The notes under the pieces are model-generated. The model saw nothing but the letters and a program-made list of their open reading frames with translations. It had not been told where the DNA came from and searched no databases. Of a stretch of 5,118 nt of DNA, positions 1 to 5,118 are shown in pieces. The stretch is taken from contig JAKAXI010000178.1 in assembly GCA_021816665.1 (NCBI GenBank), positions 1-5,118 on the forward strand. Direction: 5' to 3'. Every line of letters starts with the position of its first letter. Within the stretch, counting starts at the first letter, position 1. The position numbers and the translations under genes are program-made. The DNA comes from Bacillota bacterium (GTDB taxonomy: Bacteria > Bacillota > Bacilli > Alicyclobacillales > Alicyclobacillaceae).

Positions 1-13
1 AAACTTCGTTCAT
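1..13 (-). CDS. Start of an unidentified next gene (partial, runs off the left edge)
   Basis: Only four codons are visible (ATG AAC GAA GTT, giving Met-Asn-Glu-Val), so no function can be given. The call rests on context. An ATG lies 7 nt downstream of a GGAGAGGAG ribosome binding site, 40 bp after the stop of the third M42 gene and on the same strand, with no obvious terminator between. It is probably the next member of the same cluster. With so little coding sequence it could also be a chance start. Confidence 0.5.
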
Positions 14-20
14 TGAGGAA

Positions 21-29
21 CTCCTCTCC
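21..29 (-). promoter_or_regulatory. Shine-Dalgarno site for the next, partial gene
   Basis: On the minus strand this reads GGAGAGGAG, and its last GGAG is 7 nt from an ATG. The bases GAGG-AGTT-CCTC directly before that ATG could form a 4-bp hairpin over part of the site, which is too weak to argue for control. Confidence 0.55.
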
Positions 30-53
30 ACTCTAGCGGTTCTGTATCTGTAT

Positions 54-1076
54 TTATATCTGCTCTGTTTTCAACTGTGCGGCCTGTGCGACGGCAGAGA
101 CGACAAGCTTTACCGTTTGTGCGGCGTCAGTCAAGTCCACTGTTGTGAGGAGTTGTCCGGCACCTCGCACTGGGTAGGTAACGCATCCGACTAGAATGCC
201 ATCAGTAGTCGCCTCGATCGTGCCGGCATCAGACCGAACCGCTTCCCCTACATCGTACTGCACGTTGACGCCAGTGGAGTCTGCAGCCGCCTGCAGAAGG
301 TTTTTCATTGCGACAGGTACGATGATGCCGCTGTCAAGCAATCGGATAGCAGGGCCATGACCCAGTCGCACAGACGACTTCGGACCCTCCGGCAGGTCAC
401 CGGCGACTGCTCCGTCGATGACCAGGGCATAGTCAGGGTGGAGAGCAAACGCTGCTGTCTTGACGCCACGCGCACCGACCACGTGCTGTGCCGTAAAAGC
501 GACTGTGATGTTGTGCCCGGACGCAGCTGCCTGTTCAAAGGCAGAAATGGCAATCGCGCAACCCACGCGATTGTGGAGCGCACGTCCCGTCAACCGGTCT
601 TTCCCGAGTTCTGTGACGCCAGCGAGGAGAACGCCGCCTGTGCCAATCGCCACTCGCCCTGCCGCTTCATCTTTGCTGGCCGCGCCGATATCTACATATA
701 AATCGTCATACGAGAGGTCTGCCCGGTCTGCCGAATCGGCCGCACCAACCAGACCTAGCACTCCGTTGGTCCAGCGGATCTGGCGGTCCACGAACTGACT
801 GGCATCCAGAGCACCAATTGGCACGACCCGCAGGAAACCGTCATCTGTGATGTCGATCGCCATGAGTCCTGGTTCGTCGACGTGCGCTGTGAGAAGAATG
901 TGGGGACCGGACCCGTGATGCCGTGCAATCAGAGTGCCGAGAGAGTCGACCCATACTTCACTGGCATAGGCCTCAACATACTTGCGCAGAACCGGCTCGA
1001 TGACAGACTCGCTGCCCGACGGGGCAGCGTGCGCACAGAGGTCTGCAATCGTAGTGAACAGCTGCGAATCCATCAT
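54..1076 (-). CDS. M42-family peptidase homolog lacking catalytic residues (probable pseudoenzyme)
   Basis: This 340-residue protein has the length and overall fold signature of M42 cytosolic aminopeptidases. HVDEPG at 65-70 matches the HxDE motif, GRALHNRVG (164-172) aligns with the DDR/DNR motif, AQHVVGARG (196-204) with QEExGxRGA, VIDGAVAGD (219-227) with the fourth ligand segment, and YPVRGAG (301-307) with PVRYxH. At the key positions the bridging Asp is His168, the adjacent Glu pair is His198-Val199 and the last metal His is Gly307. His65, Asp67 and Asp221 remain. The frame is intact and about as long as its active neighbours, so it does not look like a decaying gene. The start is the first of two ATGs. 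It overlaps the preceding stop as ATGA and lies 9 nt from GGAGG. Peptidase activity is unlikely. A structural or regulatory subunit for the two adjacent M42 enzymes, or a protein with one metal, is inferred. No signal peptide or membrane segment is seen, so it is probably cytosolic. Confidence 0.88.
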   Translation of the reverse strand: MMDSQLFTTIADLCAHAAPSGSESVIEPVLRKYVEAYASEVWVDSLGTLIARHHGSGPHILLTAHVDEPGLMAIDITDDGFLRVVPIGALDASQFVDRQIRWTNGVLGLVGAADSADRADLSYDDLYVDIGAASKDEAAGRVAIGTGGVLLAGVTELGKDRLTGRALHNRVGCAIAISAFEQAAASGHNITVAFTAQHVVGARGVKTAAFALHPDYALVIDGAVAGDLPEGPKSSVRLGHGPAIRLLDSGIIVPVAMKNLLQAAADSTGVNVQYDVGEAVRSDAGTIEATTDGILVGCVTYPVRGAGQLLTTVDLTDAAQTVKLVVSAVAQAAQLKTEQI

Positions 1077-2113
1077 CGCTGAAAGCCTCCTGCTGCGATC
1101 TCGGTCAAAACGGCACGAACGAGCCGCACGGTGTTTTCAAAGTCATCTAGCGAAGCAATTTGGGAAGGCGCGTGAATGTATCGGACAGGGACCGAGATCC
1201 CGCCGCCAATCACACCTTCCCGCGTCTGGTGAATGGCGCCAAAGTCGTTCGAACCTGCCTTGACGCGGCGGAGTTGATACGGGATATCGTGTTTCTCTGC
1301 GACAGAAATCACAAAGTCAAGGAAACGCCGATCCGCAATCGTTCGGCCATCTTGCACGGTGAGCGCCGGCCCAGCACCGAGGATTGTCGCCTGACGATGG
1401 CTGGGGGTACCGACTCCGTCCGAACATACCGTACCTTCGAGCGCAATCGCGATGTCCGGTTGCACCCGGTACCCGGCAACTTCTGCGCCGCGCAGGCCAA
1501 TCTCCTCTTGTACCGCAAACACTCCGTGGACAGTGAGTGGCACAGACTGCTTCAGCACTTCCACAAGCACGGCGCAGCCAATTCGGTCATCAAACGACTT
1601 GGCTTTCATCGCCCTGTCTCCGATGAACTCGAAGGCTGTTGTGAAGACCACAGGTGTACCACGGGCAACCAACGCTTCGGCTGCTTGTCGTGTGTCGACG
1701 CCAATGTCAATGTAGAGGTCTTCTATTTTGGGGACTTTTTGGTTCTCTTCACGAGACTGTAGGTGGAACGGCTTGAAACCGATCACGCCTGGCACCCGTT
1801 GTTTGCCTATGATCACGGTTTTCCCAAGCAAGATGCGGGAATCCACGCCGCCAATCGGTTGAAACTTGAGCAGCCCATTGTCTTCGATGTGGACGATCAT
1901 CAGGCCAACTTCGTCCATGTGCGCGTCGAGCATGACACGCAGTTGATGCCTTTGTTCATTGTCCTGTGAGGCGAGCTTTTGCACGAACAAGTTGCCGAGC
2001 ACGTCTGTTTCCATGTGGTCGACGGTCTCTCTTAATTCTGTACGAATGACGTTTCGCACGTCGTCTTCAAATCCGGACGGTCCGAAGGCTTCCGTTAAAC
2101 TCTTTAGTAACAT
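1073..2113 (-). CDS. M42 family metallopeptidase (putative aminopeptidase, FrvX/PepA-like), second paralog
   Basis: This protein of 346 residues is expected to be a cytosolic co-catalytic metal aminopeptidase that trims peptides from their N-terminus. The full M42 set is visible: HMDEVG at 65-70 (His65 metal, Asp67 activating), KSFDDRIG at 172-179 (Asp175 bridging), VQEEIGLRGA at 201-210 (Glu203 general base, Glu204 metal), ALEGT at 225-229 and VPVRYIH at 308-314 (His314 metal). The fourth ligand position is Glu226, where the other two paralogs have Asp. This carboxylate exchange is expected to be tolerated. A longer frame starts at a GTG at 2176. I chose the ATG at 2113 because GGAGG precedes it by 7 nt and the protein then begins MLLKSLTEAFGPSG, as is usual for the family. 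It overlaps the upstream M42 gene by 10 bp and the downstream one by 4 bp. Its natural substrate cannot be read from the sequence. Confidence 0.93.
   Translation of the reverse strand: MLLKSLTEAFGPSGFEDDVRNVIRTELRETVDHMETDVLGNLFVQKLASQDNEQRHQLRVMLDAHMDEVGLMIVHIEDNGLLKFQPIGGVDSRILLGKTVIIGKQRVPGVIGFKPFHLQSREENQKVPKIEDLYIDIGVDTRQAAEALVARGTPVVFTTAFEFIGDRAMKAKSFDDRIGCAVLVEVLKQSVPLTVHGVFAVQEEIGLRGAEVAGYRVQPDIAIALEGTVCSDGVGTPSHRQATILGAGPALTVQDGRTIADRRFLDFVISVAEKHDIPYQLRRVKAGSNDFGAIHQTREGVIGGGISVPVRYIHAPSQIASLDDFENTVRLVRAVLTEIAAGGFQR
1086..1090 (-). promoter_or_regulatory. Shine-Dalgarno site of the third M42 gene
   Basis: GGAGG on the minus strand lies inside the last codons of the second M42 gene, 9 nt before the first ATG of the third (12 nt before the second ATG). 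This favours the first ATG and supports translational coupling through the ATGA overlap. Confidence 0.75.
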
Positions 2114-3189
2114 GACAGTTCCTCCACGAACGCGTGATCGAAACTTGCGACCGTGTTCGCTAGGAGTCGACCGCACAGCGCGATATCGGCGTAGTCGACT
2201 GTCTCCACCGCAGTGTGCATGTAGCGCAGTGGAATGCCGACTAGTCCCACGGCGATGCCGTTTCCCACGACTTGAAGCACGTCCACTTCTGTGCCAGTCG
2301 CGTTGTTCAAAACTTCGATCTGATACGGAATGTCAAGCTGTACCGCCGTGTCTCGCAACCTTTCGAACACGCGTCGGTGAATTCGTGGCCCGTAACTGAT
2401 TGTCGCTCCGTAGCCAAGACGAAAACTCTCGTGTGGAGCTTGCCCAGGCAACGCACCAAAGGTCACATCCGCCGCAATGGCTATGTCGGGTTGCAAATGG
2501 TGCGCAACAGTTCTTGCTCCGACCATACCGAATTCCTCCTGCACCGTGGCCGCGACGTGTAGTTCCACAGGGTGTTTCAATTCTTGCAAAGACGCAAGAC
2601 ATTCCAGGAGGATCGCGATGCTCGACCGATTGTCGGCCGCCTTCGCTGAAATACGGTCGTTTTGCAGAGAGAGCGGCGAGCGCCGCACCGTCACGCGGTC
2701 CCCTATCTGAACGAACTCCTCGACTCGCGTTTGCTTCATGGCAACATCTATGTACAGGTCCGCGAGAGTCGCCGCATGGCTTCGGTCCTTAGCAGAAGAC
2801 AGATGTGGAGGTGTCGAGCCGACAATTCCGACTATCGGTTCTTTGCCGTGAACCACGACCTCTTGTCCAACCAAAGTGCGGGCGTCAAACCCACCGGTCT
2901 CCGTGACGCGTAAAAATCCGCCATCGGTGATTTCGGTGACCATCAGCGCAATTTCGTCCATATGCGCAGTGAGCAGAACACGGGGACGCAATTCCACGGG
3001 AGTTGCAGTATCTGATGCACAAACATGAGCGATCACGTTTCCGAGGCGGTCGATGTGGACGTCGGGAGAATACTTGCTGAACAACGAGGCAATCGCTTGT
3101 GCGACGTCGCCTTCCAACCCGGATGCCCCATGGCGGCTGAGAATGTCTAAGAAGTCGCGGCGGTGCACTCCGGCTCCAGGGATGGACAT
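2104..3189 (-). CDS. M42 family metallopeptidase (putative aminopeptidase), first paralog
   Basis: This 361-residue protein carries a complete M42 active site and should be a cytosolic dinuclear metal aminopeptidase. Visible motifs are TAHMDEIAL from 74 (His76 metal, Asp78), AADNRSS at 184-190 (Asp186 bridging), VQEEFGMVGAR at 216-226 (Glu218 base, Glu219 metal), AADVTF at 239-244 (Asp241 metal), ATGTEVD at 297-303 and IPLRYMHT at 319-326 (His325 metal). The N-terminal stretch of about 11 residues before RDFLDILSRHGASG is longer than in the next paralog. The ATG at 3189 has GGTGA 6 nt upstream and AGGAG further out. A GTG at codon 8 with a GGAG-like sequence is an alternative start. It lies 38 bp after the pseudouridine synthase gene and overlaps the second M42 gene by 10 bp. 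Its motif details differ clearly from those of the other two, which suggests old divergence, not a recent duplication. Confidence 0.93.
   Translation of the reverse strand: MSIPGAGVHRRDFLDILSRHGASGLEGDVAQAIASLFSKYSPDVHIDRLGNVIAHVCASDTATPVELRPRVLLTAHMDEIALMVTEITDGGFLRVTETGGFDARTLVGQEVVVHGKEPIVGIVGSTPPHLSSAKDRSHAATLADLYIDVAMKQTRVEEFVQIGDRVTVRRSPLSLQNDRISAKAADNRSSIAILLECLASLQELKHPVELHVAATVQEEFGMVGARTVAHHLQPDIAIAADVTFGALPGQAPHESFRLGYGATISYGPRIHRRVFERLRDTAVQLDIPYQIEVLNNATGTEVDVLQVVGNGIAVGLVGIPLRYMHTAVETVDYADIALCGRLLANTVASFDHAFVEELSCY
2121..2125 (-). promoter_or_regulatory. Shine-Dalgarno site of the second M42 gene
   Basis: GGAGG on the minus strand, 7 nt before the ATG at 2113, lies within the 3' end of the first M42 gene. 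It decides the start against the in-frame GTG at 2176, which would create a 73-bp overlap. Confidence 0.8.
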
Positions 3190-3195
3190 GCCGAT

Positions 3196-3207
3196 TCACC
3201 CACTCCT
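3196..3207 (-). promoter_or_regulatory. Shine-Dalgarno region of the first M42 gene
   Basis: The minus strand reads AGGAGTGGGTGA. The GGTGA part is 6 nt from the ATG at 3189 and the AGGAG part 13 nt. Either could pair with the 16S rRNA tail, and the nearer one is better placed. The 38-bp gap shows no promoter or terminator, so the gene is probably cotranscribed with the upstream one. Confidence 0.5.
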
Positions 3208-3227
3208 CTCTCTTTGTGGCTATCTTA

Positions 3228-4271
3228 TCAGAGGATTCGGACGTGGTGCAATGCTGCGGTATCGGTCAGAAGTAGAGAAAAATCACTGTCAGCCCCCCCT
3301 GCTCGGCGCCAAACAGACCTAAGGTCAGGAGGAGGCGGAGCACTGACAACGTGCGGATGTCCCGTTAACGGGTGCTCCCATCCGAGTTGAATAGCATGGA
3401 GCGCTTGCCGCTTTAATGGTGACCAGCCACTTGTCTCCGTTCCGTCTCCGGCACGCCTAGGATAGTCTGGGTCACCCACAAGCGGCAAACCGATAGTCGA
3501 CATATGCAGTCGGATCTGGTGCGTGCGGCCGGTCCAAAGTACGAGTTGCAGCAGCGCCACGGCTTTCGGTTGCCGCGTTGCGTGCCCATGTATAGGCAGG
3601 GGCAGAAGGGAAAGGACGCGGTAGTCAGTGCGTGCCGGTTGCCCAGATTCGTCAACGACCCGACGCGACGGCTTGGTGGGGTCCTCTGCAATGGGCAGCT
3701 GTACCGTGTGCCAGGTGTCACGGGTGATGAGTCCTTTGTGGTCGGCGTCCTCACCGATTTCCACGATGGCCATATAGACGCGGTGTAGAAGACCTCTGCG
3801 CAGCGCATCGTCATACAGGTGGTGAACGTGCGCATGTTTTGCGAACATCAAGAGACCGCTCGTATCGCGGTCCAGGCGGTGGACAGCGTGCGGAACCCGC
3901 CCTTCTTTAGCAAGGTAGGCTCGGGTCCCGGACTGAATCGATCCCAGTCGCTCGCGCGCTGTCGGATGCGAGAGGACGCCTGCGGGTTTGTTGACGACGA
4001 GAATTTCTTCGTCTTCATAGCGAATGTCCAAGTCCATTGGCACTGGGACGATATCAGATGTTTCGATGGGTAACATAATGTTGATTATGTCGCCTTCTGA
4101 CGCCCGTTCATTCAGCCGCGTAGGTTCTCCGTTTCTGGTCACAATGCCTTGACCTGGGAGTTGTCTTAACAGTCGCGTCGAGACTTTCAACTTCGACTGG
4201 AGCAGGCTCTTGATAGTTCGTCCCGCACCTGCCTGATCGACCGTCAAGGTGTACTTGAGTGGTTCCGTCAT
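3228..4271 (-). CDS. RluA-family RNA pseudouridine synthase (RluD/YjbO-like)
   Basis: The enzyme converts specific uridines in structured RNA, usually 23S rRNA in this family, to pseudouridine. The protein has 347 residues. An S4-like RNA-binding segment occupies about 15-65 (RTIKSLLQSKLKVSTRLLRQL region, then NGEP). The catalytic domain follows from about 88, with NKPAGVLSHP at 94-103, the signature HRLDRDTSG at 131-139 holding catalytic Asp134, and GRTHQIRLH at 248-256 followed by GLPLVGDPDY at 261-270. The tail after APPPPDL (311-317) runs about 30 residues and looks slightly longer than usual. A TTG at 4304 would add 11 residues. I chose the ATG at 4271 because GAGGGAG lies 6 nt upstream. 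The gene lies 37 bp after the dinB-like gene and 38 bp before the M42 genes. The exact target uridine cannot be told from sequence. Confidence 0.95.
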   Translation of the reverse strand: MTEPLKYTLTVDQAGAGRTIKSLLQSKLKVSTRLLRQLPGQGIVTRNGEPTRLNERASEGDIINIMLPIETSDIVPVPMDLDIRYEDEEILVVNKPAGVLSHPTARERLGSIQSGTRAYLAKEGRVPHAVHRLDRDTSGLLMFAKHAHVHHLYDDALRRGLLHRVYMAIVEIGEDADHKGLITRDTWHTVQLPIAEDPTKPSRRVVDESGQPARTDYRVLSLLPLPIHGHATRQPKAVALLQLVLWTGRTHQIRLHMSTIGLPLVGDPDYPRRAGDGTETSGWSPLKRQALHAIQLGWEHPLTGHPHVVSAPPPPDLRSVWRRAGGADSDFSLLLTDTAALHHVRIL

Positions 4272-4277
4272 GAATCT

Positions 4278-4284
4278 CTCCCTC
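4278..4284 (-). promoter_or_regulatory. Shine-Dalgarno site of the pseudouridine synthase gene
   Basis: GAGGGAG on the minus strand ends 6 nt before the ATG at 4271. The alternative TTG at 4304 has no purine-rich site in front of it, so the shorter protein is preferred. Confidence 0.65.
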
Positions 4285-4289
4285 TCGTC

Positions 4290-4303
4290 TGCGTTGTAAC
4301 GCA
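4290..4303. repeat. Short perfect inverted repeat between the dinB-like and rluA-like genes
   Basis: The sequence TGCGTT-GT-AACGCA is a perfect 6-bp palindrome around two bases. In RNA it could give a 5-bp stem with a 4-base loop. It lies just after the stop of the dinB-like gene and before the ribosome binding site of the next gene, with no T-run, so it is not a standard terminator. It could be an RNA-processing or stability element, or chance. Confidence 0.4.
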
Positions 4304-4308
4304 ACCAC

Positions 4309-4785
4309 TCAACTGATGACCAAATCAGTGTCCGGAGGCGCGTAACCCAAATGGCGGGTTAGGGAGACGATTTGTCCCTTGTGATGAAACTCGTGCGTCA
4401 TCGTATGTGTTGCGAGCCATAGAGCCGAAAGACTCGTTTCCTTTGAGTCTGTTCCGACATGCCCGATGATGACTTCGTGCATTGCATCACCGTAGCGGGC
4501 GATAAAGTCCTCCACAACCTGATCGGCTTCGGCGAACAAGGCTCGCACTTCAGCTACCGTACGATACGCATGGACTGGTGATTCCTCAACGGTCTGGCCT
4601 TCAGCGAAGCCAAGCAGCCAGAAGCGATAACAGTCGGCGACATGTACGTGAATGTTGCGTACGGACCCGAACCCAAACACAGCCACCTGTTTGACATAGT
4701 CTTTTGGATCAAGGGATTCACAGTAGTCAAACAACACTTCCCGTGTTTGGCGCACCCATTTATACTGCTGCTCGGCGATGTTCAC
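4309..4785 (-). CDS. DinB/YfiT-like putative metal-dependent protein
   Basis: The product of 158 residues matches the DinB four-helix-bundle superfamily. Members bind a divalent metal through three His and include damage-induced proteins of unknown function and bacillithiol- or mycothiol-dependent transferases. Visible are an N-terminal helix from IAEQQYKWVRQTREVLFDY, RNIHVHVADCYRFWL at 43-57 (His46 or His48 as first ligand), and THTMTHEFHHKGQI at 126-139 (His131 and His135 as the likely other two), followed by the typical RHLGYAPPDTD ending. The frame extends upstream to a GTG at 4827 that lacks a ribosome binding site. I start at the GTG at 4785, where GGGGGGA precedes by 5 nt and the protein then has the usual family N-terminus. 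It is the first gene of the minus-strand cluster. Its substrate is unknown, and it need not be functionally linked to its neighbours. Confidence 0.88.
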   Translation of the reverse strand: MNIAEQQYKWVRQTREVLFDYCESLDPKDYVKQVAVFGFGSVRNIHVHVADCYRFWLLGFAEGQTVEESPVHAYRTVAEVRALFAEADQVVEDFIARYGDAMHEVIIGHVGTDSKETSLSALWLATHTMTHEFHHKGQIVSLTRHLGYAPPDTDLVIS

Positions 4786-4790
4786 AAAAA

Positions 4791-4797
4791 TCCCCCC
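4791..4797 (-). promoter_or_regulatory. Shine-Dalgarno site that sets the dinB-like start
   Basis: GGGGGGA on the minus strand is followed by five T and a GTG start. It can pair with the anti-Shine-Dalgarno CCUCC with one G-U pair. The in-frame GTG 42 bases upstream has only a pyrimidine-rich CTCCTC in front of it. Confidence 0.6.
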
Positions 4798-4817
4798 AAA
4801 TTTGCGACTATGCCTCT

Positions 4818-4846
4818 GTTTTACCACGAGGAGTCGAATATGCGAA
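4818..4846 (-). promoter_or_regulatory. Possible sigma-A promoter of the minus-strand cluster
   Basis: The minus strand has TTCGCA, 17 bases, then TAAAAC, each matching the consensus hexamers at 4 of 6 positions. This would start the transcript about 25 bases before the dinB-like GTG. The match is modest and other weak candidates exist in the divergent region, so this is tentative. Confidence 0.28.
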
Positions 4847-4912
4847 AACTTGTGCTACTCCCGTAGACAAATTCTGTTGGCGGGTGATAAGATGTGTCGA
4901 CGACTATCCGTC

Positions 4913-4941
4913 TTGAACTTGAGGCTAATCGGGTGTATGAT
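4913..4941 (+). promoter_or_regulatory. Sigma-A-type promoter of the tRNA-Gly gene
   Basis: TTGAAC (4913-4918), a spacer of exactly 17 bases and TATGAT (4936-4941) make a good vegetative promoter. The -35 matches 4 of 6 and the -10 matches 5 of 6. The expected start near 4948 lies about 34 bases before the tRNA, which leaves a short 5' leader to be removed by RNase P. Confidence 0.65.
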
Positions 4942-4981
4942 ACATAACACATGAACGAATCCACAAGCCACGAAGTATCGT

Positions 4982-5057
4982 GCGGATGTAGTTCAATTGG
5001 CAGAGCGTCAGCTTCCCAAGCTGAATGTTGCGGGTTCGAGCCCCGTCATCCGCTCCA
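4982..5057 (+). tRNA. tRNA-Gly (anticodon CCC)
   Basis: A complete cloverleaf of 76 bases including the encoded CCA can be folded by eye. The acceptor stem GCGGATG pairs with CATCCGC. The D stem is GTTC with GAGC. The anticodon stem TCAGC with GCTGA holds the loop TTCCCAA, with CCC at 5015-5017. The variable loop is ATGTT, and the T stem GCGGG with CCCGT encloses TTCGAGC. The discriminator base is T, as in bacterial glycine tRNAs. It decodes GGG codons. It is transcribed away from the minus-strand cluster. Confidence 0.97.
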
Positions 5058-5081
5058 TGAAAAAGCCTGTACCGGCGTGAA

Positions 5082-5118
5082 AACCGGGTGAGCGACTGTA
5101 ACTAGTTGCCATCCGGTT
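5082..5118 (+). terminator. Hairpin after the tRNA, candidate intrinsic terminator cut by the window edge
   Basis: AACCGGGTG (5082-5090) pairs with CATCCGGTT (5110-5118) over 9 bp with one G-U pair. Inside, CGACT (5093-5097) pairs with AGTTG (5104-5108), leaving a 6-base loop and a small asymmetric bulge. It starts 24 bases after the tRNA CCA end, and the window ends with TT, so a T-run may follow outside. Without that run the terminator call is only probable. It could also be part of a structured leader. Confidence 0.5.

Noticed and set aside
357..798. Plus-strand open frames of more than 100 codons opposite the third M42 gene
   Set aside because: They are antisense to a gene with clear family motifs. 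Their products are rich in Arg, Ala, Pro and Ser without recognisable motifs, as expected for shadow frames in GC-rich DNA.
54..1076. Calling the third M42 gene a pseudogene
   Set aside because: There is no frameshift or internal stop, it has a good ribosome binding site and coupled start, and non-catalytic fold motifs are kept. Loss of specific catalytic residues only fits a pseudoenzyme better than gene decay.
2114..2176. An N-terminal extension of the second M42 protein from a GTG at 2176
   Set aside because: It would overlap the first M42 gene by 73 bp, its residues are Arg-rich and unlike the family N-terminus, and a well-placed GGAGG favours the ATG at 2113.
4786..4827. A 14-residue extension of the DinB-like protein from a GTG at 4827
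   Set aside because: No Shine-Dalgarno site precedes it, and the extension would contain the GGGGGGA site that fits the GTG at 4785.
4828..4866. A plus-strand mini-ORF of 8 codons (ATG at 4840) with GAGGAG six bases upstream, between the dinB-like gene and the tRNA
   Set aside because: It lies upstream of the tRNA promoter, has no promoter of its own that I can see, and is not followed by a protein gene it could control. The ribosome-binding-like bases are probably chance.
1..5118. Mobile elements, CRISPR arrays, toxin-antitoxin or phage genes
   Set aside because: No transposase or integrase motifs, no regularly spaced repeats and no long terminal inverted repeats were found. The tRNA gene shows no duplicated 3' end inside the window that would mark an integrated element.

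Overview
The window looks like a piece of a Gram-positive Bacillota chromosome of intermediate GC content. Clues are the strong GGAGG-type Shine-Dalgarno sites, GTG starts, a sigma-A-like promoter in front of a tRNA gene with an encoded CCA end, and proteins resembling those of Bacilli. The codon use and protein flavour remind me of the Alicyclobacillaceae, but that is an impression and not a demonstrated assignment.

The window holds one compact minus-strand gene cluster, read from right to left. It starts with a DinB-like putative metal-binding four-helix protein (4309-4785). Next comes an RluA-family pseudouridine synthase with an S4-like N-terminus (3228-4271). Three tandem M42-family metallopeptidase paralogs follow (2104-3189, 1073-2113, 54-1076). 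Gaps are about 37-38 bp between the first three genes. The M42 genes overlap by 10 bp and then 4 bp (ATGA), each with a GGAGG site inside the end of the gene before it, so they look translationally coupled. At the left edge a good ribosome binding site and ATG suggest that another gene starts 40 bp after the last M42 gene. On the plus strand, diverging from the cluster, lies a tRNA-Gly(CCC) gene with its own promoter and a hairpin at the right edge that may be its terminator.

The most notable point is that the three M42 paralogs are not equivalent. The first two keep a complete co-catalytic metallopeptidase site. The third is intact as a reading frame but has lost the bridging metal Asp (now His168), both adjacent catalytic and metal Glu (now His198-Val199) and the C-terminal metal His (now Gly307). 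It keeps the HxDE motif (His65, Asp67) and Asp221. It is therefore probably a non-peptidase subunit, or a protein that binds a single metal. M42 enzymes are known to form self-compartmentalising tetrahedral dodecamers, and the genes are tightly coupled. A heteromeric particle with two active and one inactive subunit types is an attractive, untested idea.

Most of the window is coding. The only sizeable non-coding stretch is the divergent region of about 196 bp between the dinB-like gene and the tRNA, which holds the candidate promoters. No mobile element, CRISPR array or pseudogene was seen.
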